DNA from: Prauserella isguenensis
Lineage (GTDB): Bacteria; Actinomycetota; Actinomycetes; Mycobacteriales; Pseudonocardiaceae
Length of the DNA: 64,000 bases
Assembly (NCBI RefSeq): GCF_014191605.1
Contig: NZ_JACHWU010000002.1
Coordinates: forward strand, 558,001 to 622,000
Direction: 5' to 3'
The translations under genes and the position numbers were made by a program. Shown here piece after piece: positions 47,296 through 57,000 of this stretch. The notes below the pieces were generated by a model, which was not told the origin of the DNA, made no database searches, and saw only the letters and a list, made by a program, of their open reading frames with translations. Each line of letters begins with the position of its first letter. Position 1 is the first letter of the stretch.

Positions 47296-47940
47296 ATGGC
47301 AAGCAAGCCCAAGGCGCCGGCCTCGTCGAAGACGGCGTCCCGGAGCTCCACCGCTCTCGGCCCGATGGGCGGGGACGAACCCGGGACGGCGGCCCAGCGC
47401 GACCGGCGCAAGCGCATCCTCGACGCGACCCTCGCCCTCGCGGCGAAGGGCGGCTACGACGCCGTGCAGATGCGCACCGTCGCCGAACGCGCCGACGTCG
47501 CCCTCGGCACCCTCTACCGCTACTTCCCTTCCAAGATCCATCTGCTCGTGTCCGGCCTCGCGCGTGAGTTCGAACGCGCGCAGGAGAAGCTCGACCGGGG
47601 CAGCATCCCGGGCGAGACGTCCACCGAGCGACTGCTCGTGGTCCTGGGCCGCAACACCCGGATGATGCAGCGCGATCCGCACCTCACCGAGGCGATGGTG
47701 CGGGCGTTCATGTTCGCCGACACCACCGCCGCGGCCGAGGTCGAACAGGTCGGCGCCATGATGGAGAACATGTTCGCCAAGGCGATGGGCATCGACGAGC
47801 CCACCGACCACGACCGCGACGTCTTCCACGTGATCGCCGACGTCTGGATGGCCAACCTCGTCGCCTGGGTCACCCGCCGCGCCTCCGCCGCCGACGTCGC
47901 CAAACGGCTCGAGCTCTCCGTCCACCTGCTCCTCGACTGA
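47296..47940 (+). CDS. kstR: TetR-family steroid catabolism repressor KstR
   Basis: A 214-aa TetR-type regulator that represses steroid genes until a steroid-CoA thioester binds. The N-terminal HTH domain reads AQRDRRKRILDATLALAAKGGYDAVQMRTVAERADVALGTLYRYFPSK (about 35-85), nearly identical in pattern to mycobacterial KstR. The C-terminal ligand domain keeps NTRMMQRDPHLTEAMVRAFMFAD and HVIADVWMANLVAWVTRRASAADVAKRLEL. The ATG at 47296 lies seven bases after AGGAGA; an ATG at 47290 is too close to it. It sits opposite fadE34, and ten matching operators lie across the window. Confidence 0.95.
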   Translation: MASKPKAPASSKTASRSSTALGPMGGDEPGTAAQRDRRKRILDATLALAAKGGYDAVQMRTVAERADVALGTLYRYFPSKIHLLVSGLAREFERAQEKLDRGSIPGETSTERLLVVLGRNTRMMQRDPHLTEAMVRAFMFADTTAAAEVEQVGAMMENMFAKAMGIDEPTDHDRDVFHVIADVWMANLVAWVTRRASAADVAKRLELSVHLLLD

Positions 47941-47962
47941 GCATCCCGGCGACACACCCGCC

Positions 47963-48004
47963 CGCGCGTGCCCCGGACCCTTCGCAGGGCCCGGGGCACG
48001 CGCG
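47963..48004. terminator. Bidirectional terminator after kstR
   Basis: A 14-bp perfect stem (47963-47976 with 47991-48004), with an additional CCC/GGG pairing inside the loop, lies between the convergent kstR and LLM genes. Confidence 0.7.
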
Positions 48005-48023
48005 TGTCGTGTGCGCGGTGGCG

Positions 48024-48857
48024 TCAGCCCGCGTAGCGCTCGGCGAACGCGGCGAACTCGTCGAGTTCCCGCAAGGTGTCGGATTCCGGCGCGGTCTCGA
48101 GCATGAACGTCACGTGGTCGACCCCGGCCTCGGCCCAGCCCGCGATGGTCTTCTCGTCGGCGGGAGCCCCGAAGATCGCCATCGGCACGTTCGGCTTGCC
48201 GTGGTCGGCGAACCACGCCTGCGCCTGCCGGATCTCGTCCGGCGTGGTGTGCGGCCGCGGCAACCAGCCGTCACCGAAGGCGACGGTCCGGCGCAGTGCG
48301 GCCGGGCTCTCCCCGCCCACGTAGATCGGCGGGTGCGGCGTCGCGGCGGCCTTCGGCCACGCGTACACGGGGTCGAAGTCCACGAACCTGCCGTGGAACT
48401 CGGCCTGCTCCTCCGTCCACAGTCGCCGCAACGCCTCCAGCTGCTCGTTCATCAGCGCGCCGCGCGTCGCCGGGTCCACCCCGTGGTTCCGCATCTCCTC
48501 ACGGTTCCAGCCGACCCCGACGCCGAGGACGAACCGACCGCCGGACACCAGGTCCAGACTCGCCGACTCGTTCGCGGTGTGGATCAGGTCACGCTGCGGC
48601 AGCAACGCGATCCCGGTGCCCACGGTCAACTCCCGCGTCGCCGCGGCGGCAGCGGTCAGCGCCACGAACGGGTCGAGCGTGCGGTAGTACTTGCGTGGCA
48701 GGTCACCGCCGTCGGGATACGGCGTCTCCCTGCTGGCCGGGATGTGGGAGTGCTCGGCGAGGAACAACGAGCTCAGGCCCCGCTGCTCCAGCGCCGCACC
48801 CAACGGCCCCGGACGGATTCCCTCATCGGTCACGAACGTCGAAACACCGAACTTCAT
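48024..48857 (-). CDS. LLM-class F420-dependent oxidoreductase, Rv3520c-like
   Basis: A 277-aa luciferase-like TIM-barrel oxidoreductase of the short F420-dependent type. Seen are MKFGVSTFVTDEGIRPGPLGAALEQRGLSSLFLAEHSHIP, LTVGTGIALLPQRDLIHTANESASLDLVSGGRFVLGVGVGW, and PPIYVGGESPAALRRTVAFGDGWLPR. An F420-dependent paralogue lies in the mycobacterial steroid cluster, but no KstR box is visible upstream here. The cofactor is inferred from family; the substrate is unknown. It lies 136 bases downstream of icmF on the same strand. Confidence 0.83.
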   Translation of the reverse strand: MKFGVSTFVTDEGIRPGPLGAALEQRGLSSLFLAEHSHIPASRETPYPDGGDLPRKYYRTLDPFVALTAAAAATRELTVGTGIALLPQRDLIHTANESASLDLVSGGRFVLGVGVGWNREEMRNHGVDPATRGALMNEQLEALRRLWTEEQAEFHGRFVDFDPVYAWPKAAATPHPPIYVGGESPAALRRTVAFGDGWLPRPHTTPDEIRQAQAWFADHGKPNVPMAIFGAPADEKTIAGWAEAGVDHVTFMLETAPESDTLRELDEFAAFAERYAG

Positions 48858-48993
48858 ATCCACGACCAACCCGCCGGCACCGGCGTGCATTCCCGGACCG
48901 GACAGCCCGTGCCGATCGCGCCTGCCCGATCGCGCCCGCCCGACCGCGGGCGCCCGCCCACGACGATCGCCCTGCGGCCGTCGCGGGCGGGCC

Positions 48994-51900
48994 TCAGACG
49001 TTACGGCGGTACTGGCCGCCCACCTCGAAGAACGCCTCAGTGATCTGGCCGAGCGAGCACACGCGCGCCGCGTCCATGAGCACGGCGAACACGTTCTCAC
49101 CCCGCGCCGCCGCGTCCCGCAGCCGCGTCAGCTGCACCTGCGCCTCCGCGTGGTTCCTCGCCTGGAACTCCTCGAGCCGCTGCAGTTGCGAACGCTTCTC
49201 GTCCTCCGTGGCGCGGGCCAGTTCGACCTCGCCCTCCGCTTCGTCGTCGTCCGGGTTGCGGAACGTGTTCACCCCGACGATCGGCAACTCGCCGTTGTGC
49301 TTGAGCCGCTCGTAGGTGATCGACTCGTCCTGGATCTTGCCGCGCTGGTAGCCGGTCTCCATCGCCCCGAGCACGCCCCCGCGTTCCGAGATGCGCTCGA
49401 ACTCGGTGAGCACGGCCTCCTCCACGAGGTCGGTCAGCTCGTCGATGATGAACGAGCCCTGCAACGGGTTCTCGTTCTTCGACAGGCCCCATTCCTTGTT
49501 GATGATCATCTGGATCGCCATCGCGCGGCGCACCGAACTCTCGGACGGCGTCGTGATCGCCTCGTCGTAGGCGTTGGTGTGCAGCGAGTTCGCGTTGTCG
49601 TACAGCGCACACAGCGCCTGCAGCGTCGTGCGGATGTCGTTGAAGTTCATCTCCTGCGCGTGCAGCGACCGCCCTGAGGTCTGCACGTGGTACTTGAGCT
49701 TCTGCGACCGTTCCCCCGCGCCGTAGCGCTCGCGCATCGCCACCGCCCAGATCCGCCGCGCCACCCGGCCCAGCACCGAGTACTCGGCGTCCATGCCGTT
49801 GGAGAAGAAGAACGACAGGCTCGGCGCGAACTCGTCGATGTCCATGCCACGGGCCAGGTAGGACTCGACGTAGGTGAACCCGTTGGCGAGGGTGAAAGCC
49901 AGCTGCGAGATCGGATTCGCTCCGGCCTCGGCGATGTGGTAGCCCGAAATGGACACCGAGTAGAAGTTCCGGACTCCGTGCTCGATGAACCACTCCTGGA
50001 TGTCCGACATCATCCGGAGACTGAACTCCGTGGAGAAGATGCAGGTGTTCTGGCCCTGGTCCTCCTTGAGGATGTCGGCCTGCACCGTGCCGCGTACCTG
50101 CCGCAGTGTCCACTCGCGAATCTCGGCGGCCTCGTCGGCGTTCGGCGCACGCCCGTGCTCGGCGCGGAACGCGTCCGTGCGCTGGTCGATCGCCGTGTTG
50201 AGGAAGAACGCCAGGATCGTCGGGGCGGGGCCGTTGATGGTCATCGACACCGACGTCGACGGTGCGGTGAGGTCGAAGCCGTCGTAGAGCGCCTTCATGT
50301 CGTCCAACGTCGCGATCGAGACGCCCGACGTGCCCACCTTGCCGTAGATGTCCGGCCGCGTGTCCGGGTCGAAGCCGTACAGTGTCACCGAGTCGAACGC
50401 CGTCGACAGGCGCTTGGCCTCCGAGTCGGCCGACAGGTATTTGAACCGCCGATTGGTGCGGAACGCGTCACCCTCCCCGGCGAACATGCGGGCCGGATCC
50501 TCACCGTCGCGTTTGAACGGGAAGACACCCGCGGTGTACGGGAAGTAGCCGGGCAGGTTCTCGCGTCGCAGGAACGACACGAGCTCGCCCTTGTCCTTGT
50601 ACCGGGGCAGGGCCACTCGCGGAATCCTGCTGCCGGACAACGTGTCGCGCCACAGCTCGGTGCGGATCTCCTTGTCCCGCACCGTGAACGAGAGCGCCTC
50701 GCCGCGGTACGACTCGGACAGTTCCTCCCACCGGCCGAGCAGCTCGACCGTCCTTCCGTCCACGTCGGACTCAGCGCGTTCGAGGAGCCGGTCGAGCGCC
50801 GCAGCGTCCCCGCCGTCGGCGGCGAGCGCATCCCTGGCGACGGCGAGGTGCTCGCGGGTACGCACGGCATCGGCCTGCCGTTCGGTCTCGGCGTGATAGC
50901 CGCGCACGGTCTCGGCGATCTCCGCCAAGTACCGCACGCGGTGCTGCGGAATGATCGTCGCCGTCTGCGTCGAGACCTTGCCCTCGACCGGCGCGAGCGT
51001 CCCCGCCGACACCGACAGCCCGGCGTCGGCCAGCATGTCGCGCAGCCGCTGGTACAGCGCGGTCACGCCGTCGTCGTTGAACGTCGCAGCACTCGTTCCG
51101 TAGACCGGCATGTCCTCGGGAACGGAACCGAAGGCCTCACGGTTGCGCACCAGCTGCCGCGCGACGTCACGCCGAGCGTCCTCGGCACCACGACGTTCGA
51201 ACTTGTTGATCGCCACGACATCGGCGAAGTCGAGCATGTCGATCTTCTCGAGTTGCGAGGCCGCACCGAACTCGGGCGTCATCACGTACAGCGAGTGGTC
51301 GACGTGGTCGACGATGCCCGCGTCGCCCTGGCCGATGCCCGGCGTCTCGACGACGACCAGGTCGAACCCGGCAGCCTTGCAGGCGAGCACGGCCTCGTCG
51401 AGCCCCTGCGGAATCTCCCCGCTGGTCGTGCGGGTGGCCATCGACCGGAAGAACACGCGGTCGCCGTCGAGGCAGTTCATCCGGATCCGGTCACCGAGCA
51501 GGGCACCGCCGCCGCGACGACGTGTCGGGTCGACCGCCACCACCGCGATCCGGAGTTTGTCCTCCTGGTCGTTGCGGAAGCGGCGCACGAGCTCGTCGGT
51601 GAGCGACGACTTGCCGGAACCGCCGGTACCGGTGATGCCGAGCACGGGCACCGTCCGAGTGCGAGCGGACTCGCGAACGGCGGTGAGCCACTCATCGGAC
51701 AGGACTCCCTGCTGCAGTTGCGAGATCGTCCGCGACAGCGTCCGCGTGTCCCCCGCCAGCAGCTGATCCAGATCGCCGGCCTGATCGCGGGCCAGGTCGA
51801 CGTCACATTCCCGGATCATGTGGTTGATCATGCCGGGCAGCCCGAGCTCCAGCCCGTCCTCCGGGGAGAAGATCCGCGCCACACCCCGTGAGTGCAACAG

Positions 51901-52230
51901 GTCGATCTCGTCCTGGACGATGACGCCGCCACCGCCGCCGAAGACCTTCACGTGGCCCGCCCCGCGGTCCCGGAGCAGTTCGACCAGGTACGAGAAGTAC
52001 TCGACGTGCCCGCCCTGGTAGGCACTGATGGCCACGCCCTGCGCGTCCTCGGCGATGGCCGCGGTCACGACCTCGTCGACGGACCGGTTGTGCCCGAGAT
52101 GGATCACCTCGGCACCCTGCGCCTGCAGGATGCGCCGCATGATGTTGATCGAGGCGTCGTGTCCGTCGAACAGGCTCGCCGCCGTGACGAACCGGACGGG
52201 GTGCACAGGCTGGTGCAGCTCGGTGGTCAT
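48994..52230 (-). CDS. icmF: Fused isobutyryl-CoA mutase IcmF
   Basis: A 1,078-aa B12-dependent acyl-CoA mutase fused to its G-protein chaperone. The order is an N-terminal cobalamin domain (1-145; SLFDGHDASINIMRR as the DxH loop with the axial His), a MeaI/ArgK-type GTPase (about 190-430; P-loop GTGGSGKSS, switch VVETPGIGQGDAG, NKFE base motif), a linker, and the substrate-binding mutase barrel (about 560-1078; GVFPFKRDGEDPARMFAGEGD, YGKVGTSGVSIATLDD). It interconverts isobutyryl-CoA and butyryl-CoA, or related pairs. Its promoter suggests a leaderless mRNA. Confidence 0.95.
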   Translation of the reverse strand: MTTELHQPVHPVRFVTAASLFDGHDASINIMRRILQAQGAEVIHLGHNRSVDEVVTAAIAEDAQGVAISAYQGGHVEYFSYLVELLRDRGAGHVKVFGGGGGVIVQDEIDLLHSRGVARIFSPEDGLELGLPGMINHMIRECDVDLARDQAGDLDQLLAGDTRTLSRTISQLQQGVLSDEWLTAVRESARTRTVPVLGITGTGGSGKSSLTDELVRRFRNDQEDKLRIAVVAVDPTRRRGGGALLGDRIRMNCLDGDRVFFRSMATRTTSGEIPQGLDEAVLACKAAGFDLVVVETPGIGQGDAGIVDHVDHSLYVMTPEFGAASQLEKIDMLDFADVVAINKFERRGAEDARRDVARQLVRNREAFGSVPEDMPVYGTSAATFNDDGVTALYQRLRDMLADAGLSVSAGTLAPVEGKVSTQTATIIPQHRVRYLAEIAETVRGYHAETERQADAVRTREHLAVARDALAADGGDAAALDRLLERAESDVDGRTVELLGRWEELSESYRGEALSFTVRDKEIRTELWRDTLSGSRIPRVALPRYKDKGELVSFLRRENLPGYFPYTAGVFPFKRDGEDPARMFAGEGDAFRTNRRFKYLSADSEAKRLSTAFDSVTLYGFDPDTRPDIYGKVGTSGVSIATLDDMKALYDGFDLTAPSTSVSMTINGPAPTILAFFLNTAIDQRTDAFRAEHGRAPNADEAAEIREWTLRQVRGTVQADILKEDQGQNTCIFSTEFSLRMMSDIQEWFIEHGVRNFYSVSISGYHIAEAGANPISQLAFTLANGFTYVESYLARGMDIDEFAPSLSFFFSNGMDAEYSVLGRVARRIWAVAMRERYGAGERSQKLKYHVQTSGRSLHAQEMNFNDIRTTLQALCALYDNANSLHTNAYDEAITTPSESSVRRAMAIQMIINKEWGLSKNENPLQGSFIIDELTDLVEEAVLTEFERISERGGVLGAMETGYQRGKIQDESITYERLKHNGELPIVGVNTFRNPDDDEAEGEVELARATEDEKRSQLQRLEEFQARNHAEAQVQLTRLRDAAARGENVFAVLMDAARVCSLGQITEAFFEVGGQYRRNV

Positions 52231-52236
52231 GCCACC

Positions 52237-52264
52237 AAAATACTTGGACTTCCTACTAATTCAA
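52237..52264 (-). promoter_or_regulatory. Promoter of icmF, leaderless type
   Basis: Reading the minus strand: TTGAAT (52264-52259), a 16-base spacer, TATTTT (52242-52237), six bases, then the icmF ATG. The expected transcription start falls at or next to the A of the ATG, so the message would lack a 5' leader. Confidence 0.55.
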
Positions 52265-52337
52265 AGACGGCCTCCACCGTGACGACGGTCTCTCCCGACA
52301 ACGCCGGCGAGAAGCTACCGCCGGAGCGGCGACTCGG

Positions 52338-52961
52338 TCACCCGACGGGCTTCGCGTCCGCGGCGCCGCGGACCGCCAACCACTGCTGCATGGCGTACTC
52401 GACCATCGTGATGAGGGTCTGCTTCGTCGACTCCCGTTGACGGGCGTCGCAGCGCACCAGCGGGATGCTCTCGTCGATCGAGAGGGCCTCGCGCACGTCG
52501 TTCAGATCGTGCTGCAGCACGCCGTCGAACGTGTTCACGCCGACGATGTAGGGCAGGCCCCTGTCCTCGAAGAAGTCGATGGGGGCGAACGAGTCGGCGA
52601 GGCGCCGGGTGTCCGCCAGTACGACCGCGCCGATCGCGCCGCGCACCAGGTCATCCCACATGAACCAGAAACGCTCCTGGCCGGGCGTGCCGAACAGGTA
52701 CAGGATCAGGTCCTCGTCCAGGGAGACACGGCCGAAGTCCATCGCCACCGTGGTGGTGGACTTGTGAGGTGTCGCCGCGGTGTCGTCGATGCCGGTGCTC
52801 GCGTCCGTCATCATCGCTTCGGTCGTCAACGGCACGATCTCGGACACCGAACCGACGAACGTTGTCTTGCCCGCGCCGAAACCGCCTGCCACGACGATCT
52901 TCGCCGAGGTCATCGTCTTCGGCGCGGCCTGGCGCGGTGCCTTAAAGCCGACGGAGTCCAC
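52338..52961 (-). CDS. Small GTP-binding protein of a conservon (CvnD-like)
   Basis: A 207-aa Ras-like/MglA-type GTPase, the last member of the actinobacterial conservon. The P-loop is GGFGAGKTT, the switch region has GRVSLDEDLILYLFGTPGQERFWFMWDDL (DxxG-type TPGQ), and NTFD stands in the NKxD position, a known variation in this family. It probably relays signals from the roadblock and kinase partners. The GTG at 52961 lies within the end of the DUF742 gene (20-base overlap). Confidence 0.9.
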   Translation of the reverse strand: MDSVGFKAPRQAAPKTMTSAKIVVAGGFGAGKTTFVGSVSEIVPLTTEAMMTDASTGIDDTAATPHKSTTTVAMDFGRVSLDEDLILYLFGTPGQERFWFMWDDLVRGAIGAVVLADTRRLADSFAPIDFFEDRGLPYIVGVNTFDGVLQHDLNDVREALSIDESIPLVRCDARQRESTKQTLITMVEYAMQQWLAVRGAADAKPVG

Positions 52962-53607
52962 TCAACACCCTTTCCATCAACATAAAATGCGCTTCGGCGT
53001 TCTCGCTGCCCGCCACGGTGCGGTGCACGGTCACCAACCCCGTGTCCGCCGCGTCGCTGATCAGCACTCGCGCCACCCCGAGCGGCACCTGGAGAACCGC
53101 TGCGATCTCGGCCACCGAACGCGGAGTCCGGCATTCTTCCATGATGACCTGATGCTCGACCTGGTCGGGGACCGGGAGGACCGCCGCATCGCGGGTCGAG
53201 ATCAACGTCTCGAGTTCCAGCGGGTAGTTCGCTTTCGTCCGGCCGCCGGTGATGGCGTAAGGACGGACGAAACCGGTTTCCTCAGCCGCCAGCGGCGGTG
53301 CCACCGGCTCGACGGGGATGGGTTCGGCCGACACAAACTGCTCCTCTCCGGTCCATGACCGGTCGTGGTCCTCCTCACCGGGCCACACCACGTCGGTGGG
53401 TTCGGCCGGTGAGGACGGCGCTGCTTCCCGGCTCTCCTGCTCGCCGGTTGCTTCCCGACTGTCGCCGTCGTCGGGGTCGTTCCTGCGCTTGCCGCGTTTG
53501 CGGCGGCGCAGCCCGGACGTGAGCGCGAAGCCGTTGAGCACGTCAGCGATCGCGCCCTCCTCGTTCCCGCTCCCGAATCCGGAGTTCGTGTTCATCGCTA
53601 CGGTCAT
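52942..53607 (-). CDS. DUF742-family conservon protein (CvnC-like)
   Basis: A 221-aa protein. The first 100 residues are acidic and disordered, with a basic patch RRRKRGKRR. The DUF742 domain starts at FVRPYAITGGRTKANYPLELETLI and includes a winged-helix-like stretch, HQVIMEECRTPRSVAEIAAVLQVPLGVARVLISDAADTGLVTVHR, ending with FMLMERVLSGLRRL. It is coupled to the roadblock gene by ATGA and overlaps the GTPase gene. The N-terminal extension is long for the family. Confidence 0.88.
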   Translation of the reverse strand: MTVAMNTNSGFGSGNEEGAIADVLNGFALTSGLRRRKRGKRRNDPDDGDSREATGEQESREAAPSSPAEPTDVVWPGEEDHDRSWTGEEQFVSAEPIPVEPVAPPLAAEETGFVRPYAITGGRTKANYPLELETLISTRDAAVLPVPDQVEHQVIMEECRTPRSVAEIAAVLQVPLGVARVLISDAADTGLVTVHRTVAGSENAEAHFMLMERVLSGLRRL

Positions 53608-54056
53608 CCCACCGATCCGCCGACCAGCGGGCCGCCCGCACCCTGCAGCTGCGCACGCAGCTCGGGCGTCAGGATCTGCCCGACCCGGTCGACGAGCAGC
53701 GTCATCTCGTACGCCACCTGACCGATGTCGCAGTTCGGCGCAGCCAGCACGGCCAGGCACGAACCGTCACTGATGGACATCAGCACCATGATGCCGAGCT
53801 CCATCTCGACGACCGTCTCGTTGACGGCTCCCGCCTCGAAGCAGCGGGCGGCACCCTGGGTCAGGCTGATCAACCCGGAGGCGACGGCGGCGAGCTGGTC
53901 GGCGCGGTCGAGCGGCAGCCGGTTCGACGCGGTGAGCAGCAGCCCATCCGCCGACACGACGACGGCATGCGCGACGCCCGGCACTCGCTCGGCGAAGTCG
54001 TTCACCAGCCATCCGAACTGGTTCTGTTGGGGCTGAGCCCGATCCGGCGCGGTCAT
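53604..54056 (-). CDS. Roadblock/LC7-domain protein (CvnB-like)
   Basis: A 150-aa dynein light chain-type roadblock protein: FGWLVNDFAERVPGVAHAVVVSADGLLLTASNRLPLDRADQLAAVASGLISLTQGAARCFE, then VVEMELGIMVLMSISDGSCLAVLAAPNCDIGQVAYEMTLLV. Such proteins act as non-enzymatic partners or activators of the small GTPase encoded two genes downstream. It overlaps the kinase gene upstream and the DUF742 gene downstream by ATGA. Confidence 0.92.
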   Translation of the reverse strand: MTAPDRAQPQQNQFGWLVNDFAERVPGVAHAVVVSADGLLLTASNRLPLDRADQLAAVASGLISLTQGAARCFEAGAVNETVVEMELGIMVLMSISDGSCLAVLAAPNCDIGQVAYEMTLLVDRVGQILTPELRAQLQGAGGPLVGGSVG

Positions 54057-57000
54057 TCACCCTCCACTTTCTGTTCACTGCTGTCGCTCGCCTGAGCGGT
54101 CCGATGCCGGCCTCGGCGAATTCCCTGCTGGAAACTGCTGAGCCTGCCCTGCACGTCGGCAGGGTCACGCTCGCGCCGCGGCCGGCCGTTCGCCGGTCCC
54201 GTCGACGTCGCGCTGCCCGGCATGAGCTGCTCACCGCGCTGGCGGCGCGGCAGCCCGGCCGGGGTGTAACCGGTCGGCGGCGCATCCGACGCCGCTTCCA
54301 CGGCCTGCCGGCGACCGTCGGTGGCGAACATCCACTCGGACGTGTCGCCCCCCGACTCCTCCGCAGTTGCCGCCTCCGCAGTTGCCGCCTCCGCGACTCC
54401 GGACTGCGCGGCTCCGGACTCCGCCGGGCCGGCCGACGCCTGACTGGTCGCGTCGCCGGTCGTCTCCGGCTCCGCGAGCGCGGTGTCGGTGGCGCCGAGC
54501 TCGGGGGCGGTGTCGGTGGTCCCTGTGTCGGTGGTGCCGCTGTCGGTGGTCCCGGTGTCGGTGGCGACCGGCTCGGGGGTGGGTGCCTCCGCACCGCTGC
54601 GTTCGCCGCTCGGCGACGAGTCGTGTGCGGTCGTCCCGTTCACCCGCGGCTGTGGGCTCGACGCCGGCGCCGGCCGCGGCTTCCGCTGCCGTTGCGGCAG
54701 GCCCGCCGCGGTCGTCGGCGTGTCGGCACCGGAACGCCGAGGCTGCGGGCCGCTCCCGCCGGACGTCGTCCGGTCCGTGTCCTGTGCCGACGCTCCCTGG
54801 GCCGGGCTGTCCTGTGTCGAAGTTCCCTGGGCCGGGCTGTCCTCCGAGGTCGGCGCCGCCTCTGGCTCCGAGGCACCGGCGGCGGTCGTGGCGTCGGCCT
54901 CGTCCTCCGGGTTCTTGCGGCGCCTGCCTCGGCTCACACCGTGCTGGAAGCTACTCAGCCGGCTGCGCACGTCGGAGGCGTCCCGCTGCGGCGGCTTCGC
55001 CTGTGCAGCCTTCTCGTGCGACACGCCGTTCACGGCCCCGTTCACGGCGCGGCCCGCGGCACCGTCCGACGCGTTGCCCGGCATCAGCTTCCGGCCGCGC
55101 TCCCGCCGCGGCAGGCCCGCCGACGTGTAGTCCGCCGGTTCGTCGCCGCTCGCCGTCCCGGCCGCCGGGCGACGCGGGCTCGCCGACGAACCCCAGCCCT
55201 GTTCCTCCTCCGAGTCGGAGGCGCGGAACCAGGCCGACAGCATGTCGTTGAAGATCGGCGTGCCCTCGGAGCCGTCCTGTCGCTGCGGTTTCGGCTCGGG
55301 CGCCGGCGGCTCCTTCGCAGACGTCGCCGCGTTCCACCAGTCGGTGACCTCGGTGTCCGGCACGGCGAACAGCGCGGATCCGCCGAGGTCCGAGCTCCGC
55401 GAGGGCGCGGCGGCCGAGCCGCCGTCACCGTTCGGTTCTCCGCCGGTGTCCGAAGCGCCAGCCTCGGCGGCACCGTCCGATCGCGAGGCACCGTCCGATC
55501 GCGAGGCACCGTCGCGGGACGTGCGGCTCGCGCCCGGCTTGCGCCGCGGGAGTTCCGGCTTCGCGCTCCGGGCATCGGAGCCGGTGTCGCCGTCCTCGGA
55601 TACGGCGCCGGTGTCGCCGTTCGATGTGCCTGCACCGGGTTCGTCCGCCGGTCCGCCCTGCGGCGGGATCGGCAGTCCGCCGTCGACTCCTGCCGGGCCA
55701 CCGTTGCGGGCACCACCGGCGCTCGTGGCACCGGTCGTGTCGTCACCGCCGGAGCCCGCCCGGCCGGTGCCGTTCGTGCCGCCGCTCCCCTGGTCGCCCC
55801 CGGTGACCGGACTGAACAGCGCCGTACCCGACACCTCGGTCTCCGACGGAGCGTCGCCGCCACGGGTCAGCGGAGCGAACGACCCCGGCGTCGCGGCCCC
55901 GGAGGGCCGCCGCTGCGGCAGCCCACTGCTCGTCGTGGCGGATCCACCGCCCGCGCCTTGTGCTCTCCCGGCGGCGCTCCCGTTCGTGGCGGACGTACCG
56001 TTCGCGGCCGCCGTACCGTTCACGGCGGTGCCGGAATCGGCGGTGCCGGTCGGGGTGGCGCCCGCCGTTCCCGGTCCTCCCGCAGGCCGCGCGGCGCTCC
56101 CCGGCAGGGTTGCCGGGCCGGCCTGCGCGAGCACCTCGGTCGGTGCGTGTTGCTCGGCGATGACGACCTCGGACGGCACCGTGACGACCGCCGTGACGCC
56201 GGTCGAGTCCGACCCGGACTGCAGCGCGACGCCGAAGGCGTGCCGCTCGGCGAGCCTGCCCACGACGAACAGGCCCATCCGCCGGGACGTGGCGATGTCC
56301 ACCGGGCCGACGTCGCGCAGCCGGCCGTTGGCCTCCTCCAGTTCGGCCTCGTTCATCCCGATGCCGCGGTCGGAGATGTCGACCTGCAGCGATCCGTTCT
56401 CGAGCAGCCTGCTCGAGAGCGTCACGCGGGTCTCCGGAGCGGAGAACGCGGTCGCGTTGTCGAGCAGCTCTGCCACGAGCCGGACGAGGTCACCCGCGGC
56501 GTAGCCGACGACCCGCGCCGACGGCGGGGCGTTCACCACGACCCGCTGGTACTGCTCGATCTCAGACACCGCGGCACGGAGCACGTCCGTCGCCGACACC
56601 GGACGGCCCGACCGCCTGCCCGGCTCGTCACCGGAGAGCACCATCAGGTTCTCGTTGTTGCGCCGCATCCGCGTGGCGAGGTGATCGAGCTGGAACAGGG
56701 TCGCCAGCTGGTCGGCGTCCTCCTCATCACGCTCGAGCCGCTCGATGAGCTGCAACTGCCGCTGCACGAGGCTCTGGCTCCGGCGGGACAGGTTGACGAA
56801 CACACCGGCGAACCCGGCCCGCATGCCCGCCTGTTCCACCGCGAGCCGGAGTGCCTGGTTGTGCACGGCGTCGAACGCACGCGCGACCTGGCCGATCTCG
56901 TCGTCGGTGGACACGGGGACCGGCCGCACGACCGGGTTCTGCGACTGACCGTCCTGGATCGACTGGACGGCCTCGGGCAGCGCCCGGTCCGCCACGTCGA

